Below are positions 10,088-19,720 of a DNA stretch of 64,000 bases, in pieces. Position numbers and translations under genes: made by a program. Source of the DNA: Hirsutella rhossiliensis (taxonomy: Eukaryota; Ascomycota; Sordariomycetes; Hypocreales; Ophiocordycipitaceae); NCBI RefSeq assembly GCF_020360975.1, contig NW_025408669.1:1736001-1800000 (forward strand), given 5' to 3'. The notes beneath the pieces were generated by a model that was not told the origin of the DNA, did not search any database, and was given only the letters and a program-made list of their open reading frames with translations. Positions within the stretch are counted from its first letter, which is position 1. Every line of letters starts with the position of its first letter.

Positions 10088-10561
10088 CTAATTCCGCCCC
10101 TCTATCATTACTCCCATGCTGAAAGATTTCAAGCCCATGCCACATGAACCAAAGTCGACATTGCTCTCCCCTCCCCTGACCCGGACGACGTCTGGATTGT
10201 CCGAGCTGTAATAGGCAAAGAAATGGTTACCGGTCCAAAAGAGATTGGCCGAGTAGCAATCGCCATCGGCATCGTAGAGGTAGTAATGGTATGTCTCGCT
10301 GGCGGTGAACTCGAAGCGATAGCTGAAGAAGATGGTTGGTTAATGAATGATGACGAGGCGGTAGCGGCTGATGCCCGTTGTCCTCGTGACGCGGTCGGTG
10401 GTCGGCACCCAGACGCCGTGCACGCGGGGCCGAGTGACGGCCATGTCAAAGGTCTCGGCCCGCTTGGCAATGCCGCCCGTGGGTGGTGGTGGTTATGGCA
10501 GGGCGGCAGAGAGGTGGCCGAGGGCGGTGATGACGAGGGCAAAGATGGCGGTTAGCTTCAT
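10088..10561 (-). pseudogene. Small secreted protein gene interrupted by an in-frame stop
   Basis: ATG at 10561 opens a textbook signal peptide (MKLTAIFALVITALG, then HLSAALP), but codon 23 is TAA (10493-10495). The same frame continues without a shift: PPPTGGIAKR, a Kex2-like KR, then AETFDMAVTRPRVHGVWVP. A second TAA at 10340-10342 could lie in a short intron (GTCATC...TTCGAG, 45 nt) that rejoins the frame. The frame then reads FTASETYHYYLYDADGD...ANLFWTGNHFFAYY to TAG at 10088-10090. What is visible is a signal peptide, a pro-segment with a dibasic site, and a Tyr/Asp-rich mature region of about 110 residues with few cysteines. I do not recognise the family. Either the gene is dead, or a base error or unusual splicing hides an intact one. 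Confidence 0.5.
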
Positions 10562-11048
10562 GTGTTTCCCAGCGCCAAAAGGTACCGGTCGAGACGAGCC
10601 CGGCAGAGAGGGGTCATGGAACAAGGGGTTTTGGGTAGGGTTTTACGCAAAGAGGGGAGCTTCCTCTGTCTCTCATCCTCTATATAGTCTTTTCTGCAAA
10701 CCGGCCATGGCATGGACGATCACGCCCGTTACGCTTGGCGGTTAGCATGTCGAAAATACTTGGCGATGAAGATGGTTGCCCATGATATTCATCGGGTGGT
10801 AGGTGTCACGGGAAAATGAGGCCATCTACTTCGGATTAGCCCCCTGGTATCTCGTACGAGGAACGGATGCGACTTTGGGTCTGGAACTCTGGATAGGCTT
10901 GGGCCACGGATCTTGGCGCGGCAGGTCCACGGGTGGAGACGGCTTCGGGGGTCGTTAGCAGCGGAGCCGAGGCGTCATAGGCTCGGGATCCTGTTCATTA
11001 GCAGCCGGGTGAGCTGGGTGAGGAGAAGGAGGCTTGGGAGGGTCTGCC

Positions 11049-11080
11049 GGTGGTGGTGGTGGAGGAGGAGGAGGAGGAGG
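11049..11080. repeat. (GGT)n(GGA)n microsatellite
   Basis: GGT units pass directly into six to seven GGA units. Confidence 0.85.
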
Positions 11081-11385
11081 CTCTTGAGGAGAGAGTGCCG
11101 TTGTGCCGGCGCCGTGTAAGTGCGACATGCTGCGGGGGTTCAACGACTAGGACGACGATGATGGTTATGACGATGATGATGATTACAAGGCAGACTGATA
11201 ACCGGCCATGGAGCCGGGACTGGTCTTATTACTATCGCTGCTTCTTTGTCCTTTTCGACATCTCCATTATTTTACTGTCTTGTTCCTGCCTGGCAAAAAG
11301 GACGGCATGGCATTCCCGAGAAGCCGTCTGACGCTGGCAAAGAGGCGCCTTTGAGAGTAGTAGTGAATGGACAAGGAAGAACAAG

Positions 11386-11412
11386 CAACAACAACAACAA
11401 CAACAACAACAA
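11386..11412. repeat. (CAA)9 microsatellite
   Basis: Nine perfect CAA units in non-coding sequence. Confidence 0.9.
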
Positions 11413-12369
11413 AAGCCCAAAGGCAAGGAGGCAGTGGACGTTGTGCTCCGGCGCCCGTCGGACTGTGGAGATGGAGCGACGGGGCGTGGAAGCATGTAAT
11501 GAGACGGCCGCAGTCGTGCAGGACAAGATCGGGGCGGTGATGACTGATGAGACAGCGCGGGTCATGGTCGCTTGGGGTGCCCAACACTTGACACTTGACA
11601 AGTCTCCGTCTGTCTATTGGACGTTATTTTTACTCGGGCCGCTGCTTCCTTTTTCCCTTCGTCCTTCTTGATGCCCTTTTTCATCGGGGCTATAATTCCA
11701 GTCGTCCCAACAAAAAGGACATTGGACCCTTGTTGGTCCCTGTACCTTGCAGAGCTGTCACCCGCGTGTACTTGACGCACGCACTTTGACGCCGCCCCGT
11801 GTTTTCCCGCGTCATGTCTTGGCCAAGAACAAGATGCCAAGGCTCGGGTCGTTTTTCACCTACTTCGAGGCTATTCTGCGAATGTGTTACACGGATTCCC
11901 TACTGAGCCTGTTGCAAGTGCTGTAGACAGTCTTACGGAGGATAGACAGCCATTGACGGCATTCGGGGCACTACTCGACTCTTTACCTGCATGTACTCGG
12001 TACAAGCTGTCCGCGTTTCCCCGATCCTTGCATGCGCGCCCCCCCCCCCTCTCCCCCCCCTGCAACAGTTATGAGTGCCGTGGACGGAGCTGTGACTGCC
12101 AATTGTTTGTCCGAATTTTCCCCCTTCCCCAACGTCCTCCATGGCAACGTCCTCCATGGGGTCCTGTCATCCCTCTTTTTTTATCCTCATTTCCGGCCCC
12201 CAGTGCCTCTTTTCCTGTCTGTCCATTCATCCATCCACCAACAAAGGTTGTCTCTCCGACTGGTGGGTGCATGCGCGCGCGCGTGTGTGTGTGTCGCACG
12301 AGCAGTACGGAGTACCTGGTACACACATGCCTCGAGCCCGACGGTGCACAACAACCACACCACTTCTTT

Positions 12370-12404
12370 CACCATCATCGTCACCATCATCGTCACCATC
12401 ATCA
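12370..12404. repeat. 12-bp tandem repeat, about three units
   Basis: The unit CACCATCATCGT is repeated almost three times upstream of malic enzyme. Confidence 0.85.
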
Positions 12405-12786
12405 GCTACAACCAGCAGCTGAGAAAAATAATAAATAAAATCATCACCCCTCAGGGCACCCGCTACTCGACTGCCTGCCTCCGGTAGCGGCCGCTCTGCA
12501 GACGCAGCTCAATTGCCGTCGGTTGTGGGGAGCAAAGTCGGGCCGCCATCGGAAGCAGTCCTTCTTCCTCCGCATGTACTCGGTACCGGCCCGCAACTTC
12601 GGCTCTCGCTCTTCACCATCCGTCCCGTCTGATCCCGCCCTCATCTCCTCGCACGGACGCCCTCGGTGACAGGAGTCCAAAGGGGGGCAAAAAGAGAAGA
12701 GGACAAGAAAAAAAGAAGCTTCAAGGCCCGAGGTAGTTTCTGCTTGCCGGTCCGCCTCTCTCCCTGGTCTTCACACCCCATTTGCA

Positions 12787-15140
12787 ATGCGCCGGCACAC
12801 CCTCTCGACTTGGCGCCGGCCTCTTCCTCTCCGCAATTTATTACTAACAAGTCCGTCTCTCGCCGGGCCCTCTGCCTCGACGATGGCTTCCACTCCTTCC
12901 CCTCGCTCCGACACCTCTTCTACCCGTCTGTCCGCTGCCGCCTTTGCCTCGACTTCTCCTTCCTCCCCCGCAGCACCCCCAATGGCGACTCGTCCACACG
13001 CCGCCGACAACTCCGACGCCTCCTCGACCTCATCGTCTTTAGCCTCGGCCCGCTCCTCGCACACCTCGCTATCTAGCAACCCCATGTCCTTCTCGGCCAC
13101 GCAACAGGCAGTCAAAACGGCCGCCCTCGACCTCTCGGCCACGCAACAAGCAATGAAGACGGCCGCCCTAGACAAGAACCGCGGCTATGCCGAGCACCAC
13201 GCCGCCGCCGACGTCCCCCCCTCGCACGTTCCCGGCCATCAGGTTCTCCGCGAGCCCCTCTGGAACAAGGGTATGTCGCCCTCTTCTCCGTCTCTCCTCA
13301 TCTGCTGACCAGCCGCCGTTGCCCCAGGCCTCTCCTTCACCCCCGAGGAGCGCCTCTCCAACAACCTCACCGGCCTCCTCCCCCACGCCATGGAGAGCCT
13401 CCAGACTCAGTGTGGCAGGGCCATGAAGATGATCCAGACCAGGCACACAAACATCGACAAGTACCTCTACCTGTCCACCATCAAGGGCCAGAACACCGAC
13501 CTGTTCTACCGCCTCCTCATGGACAACATCCGCGACCTCATGCCCCTCGTCTACACGCCCACCATTGGCGACGTCTGCCTGCAGTACTCGACCCTCTACA
13601 CTCGCCCCGAGGCCCTGTACATCTCTATCAAGCAGCAAAAGTCGATCCGCACCATGCTCCGCAACTGGCCCTGTCCCAATCCGGAGATTTGTGTTGTCAC
13701 CGACGGCTCCCGTATCCTTGGCCTCGGGGACTTGGGCGTCAACGGCGTCGGCATCTCGGTGAGTTTGACGGCCCATCCCCTGTCGTGCTACCGTCAAGCT
13801 CGCCCCAATCGCTGACGCCTCCCTCTCCTAGATTGGAAAGCTGGCGCTCTACACGGCCGCCGCTGGCATCCATCCCGACAAGACTCTGCCCATCGTCTTG
13901 GATTGCGGTACCGACAACGAGACCAACCTCAAAGACCCCCTATACCTGGGCCTGCGGCAGAAGCGTGTTTCCCAAAGCGCCCAGCAGGAGTTCATGGACG
14001 AGTTCATGGAGGCAGTCAAGGACGTCTATCCTGACATGGTGGTCCAGTTTGAGGATTTTGAGAGCCAAAAGGCCTTCAACTACCTGGACCGCTATAGAAA
14101 CACGCACAAGTGCTTCAATGACGATATCCAGGGCACTGGTGCCGTCGTCCTCGGCGGGTAAGTCGGCTCCAAGCACACCCATGGGCCTTGTCCGGCCGCG
14201 TCTCCTTGTCTCCCTGCTGACCATGACTGCTAGGTACATTGGCGCCGTCAATCTCTCGGGTGTGCCCATCGAGGAGCAGCGTCTGGTCTTCATGGGCGCT
14301 GGCTCGGCCGGAGTTGGAGTCGCCAAGCAACTGGTCGAGTACTACACTCGTAGAGGTCTCTCCGAGGCTGAGGCCCGTGACAAGTTCTGGCTCGTAGACA
14401 CAAAGGGCCTCGTCACCAAGGACCGTGGCGACAACCTGGCCGAGCACAAAAAGTACTTTGTGCGCACCGACAACAACGGCCGGCAGTTCCGCACCCTGGA
14501 GGAGGTCATCGAGTACGTCAAGCCCAGCGCCTTGATCGGCCTCACCGCCACCTTTGGCGTCTTCACCGAGCCAGTGGTGCGCGCTCTCAAGGCTTCGGTC
14601 GATGCGGGCGGGCCGGGCCGCCGACCCATCCTCTTCCCGCTCAGCAACCCCTTGACCAAGGCCGAGTGCACCTTTGAGCAGGCCGTGCAGTGGACTGACG
14701 GCGCCGTCATCTTCGCCTCGGGCTCTCCCTTCCAGTCGTACACGGCCAACGTCGACGCCGAGGCCGGCCCCGTCACGTACCACCCCAACCAGGGCAACAA
14801 CGTGTACGTGTTCCCCGGGCTGGGGCTCGGCGCCATTCTCGCCAAGGCCTCGCGCGTCACCGACGACATGGTGTACACGGCGGCCGAGGCTCTGAGCGGG
14901 ACGCTCAATGCCGATGAGATGCACAAGGGCCTCATCTACCCGAGGATCGAGCGCGTGCGGGACGCCAGCGTCATCGTGGCACGTGAAGTGATGAAGGCTG
15001 CCCGCCGGGACGGCGTTTCGGATCTGCCCGAGGCCATGTGGAATGAGTGGGAGGAGTGGGGCGATGTGGCTCTGACGACGTACATCAAGCAGCGCATCTA
15101 TGATCCCATGTGCTTTGCCGACGCTAAGGGCCGTCTGTAA
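12787..15140 (+). CDS. MAE1: NAD-dependent malic enzyme, probably mitochondrial
   Basis: The four exons are 12787-13270, 13328-13758, 13832-14157 and 14234-15140, giving 715 residues. The enzyme oxidatively decarboxylates malate to pyruvate. Family marks include LMPLVYTPTIGDVC, the catalytic-domain segment FEDFESQKAFNYLDRYR, FNDDIQGTGAVVLGG with the metal-binding Asp pair, the Rossmann loop FMGAGSAGVGVA, and IFASGSPF. The first ATG adds MRRHTLSTWRRPLPLRNLLL, a basic, acid-free stretch that looks like a mitochondrial presequence. A second in-frame ATG at 12883 would give a 683-residue form without it. The N-terminus also carries a 14-codon tandem duplication (13093-13176). The neighbour on the same strand is the FarA-type regulator 4.6 kb downstream. 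Confidence 0.93.
13093..13176 (+). repeat. 42-nt tandem duplication inside malic enzyme exon 1
   Basis: Two 14-codon units, SATQQAVKTAALDL and SATQQAMKTAALDK, are adjacent. They differ by a few bases, so the duplication is not brand new. Confidence 0.9.
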
Positions 15141-18100
15141 GGGATGCCGGCAGCGGATTTGTGTGTTTTGCCAGGCAGAAGGGACAAGTGGCAATCAAGA
15201 GGCGGAACGAAGGAAAGGAAAACCGAAGAAAGGCAAAGAGGCCGAAACGCAAGTGAGGGCACTACCCCGTCGTCACCGTGCCATACTTGGCAATACTGGA
15301 TAAGGGAATGCTTCCATGGGAAGGCGTTGAACGGTTGATTGTATGCTCCGAGTTGGCTTAGAGTCTGGAGAGCGAATAATGCGGCTTGGTCTCCTGGTTA
15401 CCTCTGCGTCAGGATTGCTTAGCTGGTCGTGGTTTCATATGACCAGCTGCTTGAGCGAAAATGATGGTGATGGCTGCTACCAGTGAGCAAGACTGAGCGA
15501 TGTAGTGTCCCGGTGGGCGAGAAACAAGTAGCATTGCGGCCTGGTGAATGGTGAAGGCGGCAGTGTTCGATGGAGAGGGCGATGTGAGGTGGCGGCGGCG
15601 TGTATGTGGAGGCTGTTTCGGGACGGGATCAGAGAGGGCGGAACGATACAGGGCTGGTCGAAGCTGGCGATGGGAGTTGCTCAGGTCTCTGCCATGATGT
15701 TAAAATGCCCGAGGTCATGTCGTCGGATCCTCATGTGGCATGGGATGGCGTGATGCCATCTCATATACCACCTCTTCCTCGTGGTTAATCTGTCTGTACC
15801 TGGATATTAGCACTGTTGATTTGTTGCTGAAGCGGAAGCCGGGATGCCATTGAACACAAGGACTTCCGGACAATTTGACGGGCGCCGATGCAGTCGAGAA
15901 TTGAAAGGGGGGAGAGCGAGTCTTGGAGGAGGACGGCTCGGAGCTAAGGTCGTAAACCGACAATTTCCGCCCGGAAGGCCGATATCTGTCGACAGGGCTC
16001 GCTGCAGGACCCCGGGCGCGTGGTATAGGGTAGCCATGTTTCGGCGGCGTGCCGAGTGGCAGTAACTTGCATTGTCAGCTTGCCTCGTGTAGAGCATGGA
16101 TGGACTGTAACTTACTGGACATGCTGGTACAGTAAGCATGGGCGGAGCATGGGGAAGGCATCGGGTGTCTGGATGACGGGGTACGGGGAGGCGGCAAACA
16201 CAACGGTCACGAGCGACGCTGAGACGCGGACGGGGCCGGGGGGCGTCGATGGAGAGACGCAAAGGGCCTTTCGGTGTCCGGTGGGGAGTGGCCATGGTGG
16301 TGGGGAAGCGAAAGCATGCGCGTGGAAAGAAGCAGATGGTCAGCTGCATGGATGGGATGCATGTCGATGTATGCCGTGCGTGTGCCGATGGCCATGTACG
16401 TGCTGTGCCATCGGCACACATACAGGACTTGGATCGCGGTATGCGTTGGCGGGAGGTTGCGAGTCGACCGGAGACTTGGTGACGGACTCGCCGGAGAGTC
16501 GGAGAAAGGACTCGATGGAATGCCGCGTGGTCATATCGTACGCTTGCCGGTACACACATGCGACTATATCGGGTTGCTCTGGTTGCTCTCTGATCCGCAT
16601 GACATGTCCCGATTTTTGCTCTTTCTTGCCCTGGATCAATAAAGAGGACCGGATTGGGTCACGGAGGAGGCCGGGCAGGGGGACGGGGACGACTCCGCCG
16701 TGTCTACGTATAACACATAGTATCCGTCCTCGTGCATACTTACTTACACACAACAATCGATTGTTCAGAAAGTTTACAGTACAACTTACATATATATACC
16801 CCAGCGCATAAAGAAGCCACTGGGGAAAAAGGGGAAAATCTGACCACAAATGACTTTCCCCTGCTGCTGAGTGGTTGGGTGGGTGGGTGTGTGATGGATG
16901 CCCCCCTTTTGTGCGAGGGCTAGACCTGACCGATGCTCCGGGGATCGGAGCTTTCGGGGGACATGGGCTTCGACCGGTGGAAACTCGGTGCTGTGCTCAG
17001 CGATGATTATGCGGTTGTTGCCGGAGCTGTCGTGCCCTGTGCTCGGCCCGCTGGGTTGGGAGCTTGCGTTGCGCTACTTGATCTTGCCTTGCCAACTGTA
17101 TCCTAAGTTGTGTACTTGGAATATGCGGGTAGTAGGACTGCGAGGAATGAAATGTCCAGGGCGAAGAGGGGGAAGGGTCCGCACTTCGAGTTGAGTTAAG
17201 CTACCAAGTATCCGTATATATATATACATTTGCACGTACAATCGGCACAGTATCAGCCCGCGCAAGAGATGAAAGGCCCGGCGACCCGGACATAACAATC
17301 AGCCAGCAGGAAGCAGGTGCAACGTGGAAGACACGAGGGGACGCCGTCCCGTGTGACGTGTTTCCGCAACCACGGTAATGTACATACATATACAATATCC
17401 AGGACGACAAGACGGCGTGAGATGAAGGACGGGAGCATGTAGAAACGGGAAAAGGTCGGGCGGCGGCGAAGACCCCTGGGCGTGTGATGGGGATGGCTAC
17501 TCGTTGCTGAAGAATAGGGACATAACAGAGACGGGGGACAAGGAGATTGCACGGACAATTGTCAATCAAGGCAGAGCAATTGGCCCTGGGTAGATGAGAT
17601 CGATATTGGACACATTTTTGATTTGCAACTCGCTCTCCATGACATGTAACTTTGAGATGCAGGTCGAAAGCCTTGTCCCCCCCCCTAGACTGTCGCGCTC
17701 CGAGGCGTCCGTCGGCGGGAACAGGGCTCGTTGTGGAGCGCCCGTTTACAAACAATTACGGCAACTGTAAGAGGGCGCAAGTTTCAATTGGACGGCAAGC
17801 TTCTGGGTCCGATCCACTTGCTGTCACGGGGGGGGTGCTTGGCGGCGGATGGATGGAGGGATGGATGGATAAACGGGGCTCGGACGGACGGATGGACGGC
17901 TACTCGGGGTCGTGGACGGAGATTTTCTGCTTTTCCATTTCCCTCTTTCCAGTTGAAGCCCTCATAGTCTGTACATATCTACTACATAGGACGGGACGAG
18001 GACTCTACCAATATCTAACTCGTGTCAACAGATACGGTCGACAGGCTGTCTGTTGCTGTCTCGGAGCGAGTGAATGACGGCGACGGGTATCCCGGCAGTG

Positions 18101-19720
18101 TAGGCAAATTGACGGCAAGTGAGGAAACGATCCCGTGATGATGAAACAACAGCAACCTGACCAAGTAAGAGAAAATCCCGCTTCCCCCCCTCACTCCCCC
18201 CCCCCAGGAGGCGATGGATGACGAGGAGAAAGCAGCGACTGGGATGGGCGACAGTGCAGTACAGGCTACCGAATCAGTGCACGCTGCAAACAGTCCAAGG
18301 TAGAGGCACGGATTACTAACGCAGTGGATGCCCGTTACCCAAGGCAGCCTGGTGGGACAAGCCTCGTGTTACGTACGGAAAACGGCGTCGGCGGAAATAG
18401 CCAAGCCTGCACCGCGCACACAAGTAGATGGTGGCCATTATTCCATGTCAATTCGAGGCCAGCTTTATTGTTGAATGCCTCTCTCTTTCTTGGACGCCAG
18501 GATTGGCAACTCCCGAGCCCAGAGTTTCGATTGCCACGTGATGCAGGCCTCGAGGTACAGTACCCAGGCCCAGCGCCGCACCAGGCCTAGACCGGCATCG
18601 GCAGGCGCATGAACCTCGATACAGCACGGGCATGTTCAGTATGTATGTACATGCACATACTGAGGTCCGGAATGCGGAAATAGCCAGACTTGTTTTCCCA
18701 ACTCCCTCGTTTCTTACACCTTCGCCCATGTTATTGCCGCCAATCGCATGCGCCTCACCAAGGCTGGGGTCCCCTTTCCAGCCCGCTGTCGCCGCTGCCG
18801 CTGCCGCTGCCGCTGCCGCCGCCGCCGCCGCCGCCGCCGCCTCGTCCCCCATGCCCCCCTCCATCGTCTGCTTTAGGCTCGTGGTCCTGGTCCGCCGCCG
18901 CCGCCGCCGTGTTGGCCCCACCCTCGCTCCCCATCCCCCACTCCGTGATGCCCCACCTCGAACGGCCCTCTGGTCGTCGATGAGGCCAAGCGCCGAGGGC
19001 CAGTCCCCTGCGGCACCTCCATCGGCTCCATCAAACATGACCTCACCTTACTACCTACTACCTACGTATGTACATACATGCAGCCGTACCCACGTTCTTA
19101 CTCTCTCCACGATACCAACCATCCGTGTAAAATAAATCTACAGCCCACCCCCTTTGCTTCTACCCTCCCCCCTCCCCTCCTCCCTCCGCCCCCCTCCATC
19201 TTTTCCTTCGAGTAATCCACCCCCGGATTTTGCTCCCCTTCTCCGTTTCCGTTCCGCACTTTTGCTTTGGTTCCGTCGTCCTTTTTTTACTCTTGTCTTG
19301 TGTGCTCGACTGCAAGACCCTCTTCTCTCATCCTACCGTCCTTGAATCGCGTTTGAGCTTAGGAAGCTTCCCATGCTTGGTCTTACAGCCTCTCCGCGCT
19401 CGAAGCCATTGGCATCGCTCTTTCCCAGCCGACCCTGCGTGTGAATGACGACGACGAAGAGCCGTTTTGTCTTGCGCCGACTCGAGAGCTGTCCACCAAT
19501 GAGCACGGCAACCTCTACGCGCGGTGCCCTCTTCACCACAGCCAGCGCCGTCGACACTCGTCGTCGAGTTGCCTTGTTGATCCTCCACTAGAGGCGGGAG
19601 TCGTGAAAGGCGAGACCAAAAGACACGGGACACGACCGGAAACGAGACTCGGCTCCCGTTCCCAAGCTTCCCATCTGGACCAAGACGCTCTTTCATTCTC
19701 CCATTGGCGACCAACACACC
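15141..19720. promoter_or_regulatory. 4.6-kb intergenic region between malic enzyme and the FarA-like gene
   Basis: This is the longest gene-free stretch in the window. I see no ORF with family resemblance. It holds GGAT/GGAC-type short repeats near 17850-17900, a GCTGCC/GCC array at 18791-18841, and a strongly C/T-rich tract at 19150-19330 of the kind that precedes fungal transcription starts. Long upstream regions are typical of regulator genes. Part of it could be a long leader or a non-coding RNA, neither of which can be shown here. Confidence 0.45.
18791..18841. repeat. (GCTGCC)n/(GCC)n array
   Basis: GCTGCC units pass into about nine GCC units. The locus is intergenic. Confidence 0.85.

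Larger units (their letters stand above)
10562..12786. promoter_or_regulatory. 2.2-kb divergent intergenic region upstream of malic enzyme
   Basis: This region is rich in simple repeats: (GGT)n(GGA)n at 11049-11080, (CAA)9 at 11386-11412, and a CACCATCATCGT repeat at 12370-12404. Three GTAC-N3-GTAC palindromes lie at 11993-12003, 12305-12315 and 12576-12586. Pyrimidine-rich blocks near 12040-12060 and 12720-12780 resemble fungal core promoters. I see no supported gene. Confidence 0.5.

Noticed and set aside
10955..11143. Minus-strand ORF with a run of prolines
   Set aside because: The proline run is simply the (GGT)n(GGA)n microsatellite read in reverse. No signal peptide or homology.
12370..12404. 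Regular 12-bp repeats considered as a CRISPR-like array
   Set aside because: The units are directly adjacent with no spacers, in a eukaryotic genome; it is a minisatellite.
14115..15194. 359-codon ORF antisense to malic enzyme exon 4
   Set aside because: Mirror frame of a strongly coding exon, with no recognisable motif.
15544..17755. Several ORFs of 60-250 codons between malic enzyme and the FarA-like gene
   Set aside because: They occur on both strands in all frames with similar length, rich in Trp/Gly/Arg or Cys/Ser, and none resembles a known family.
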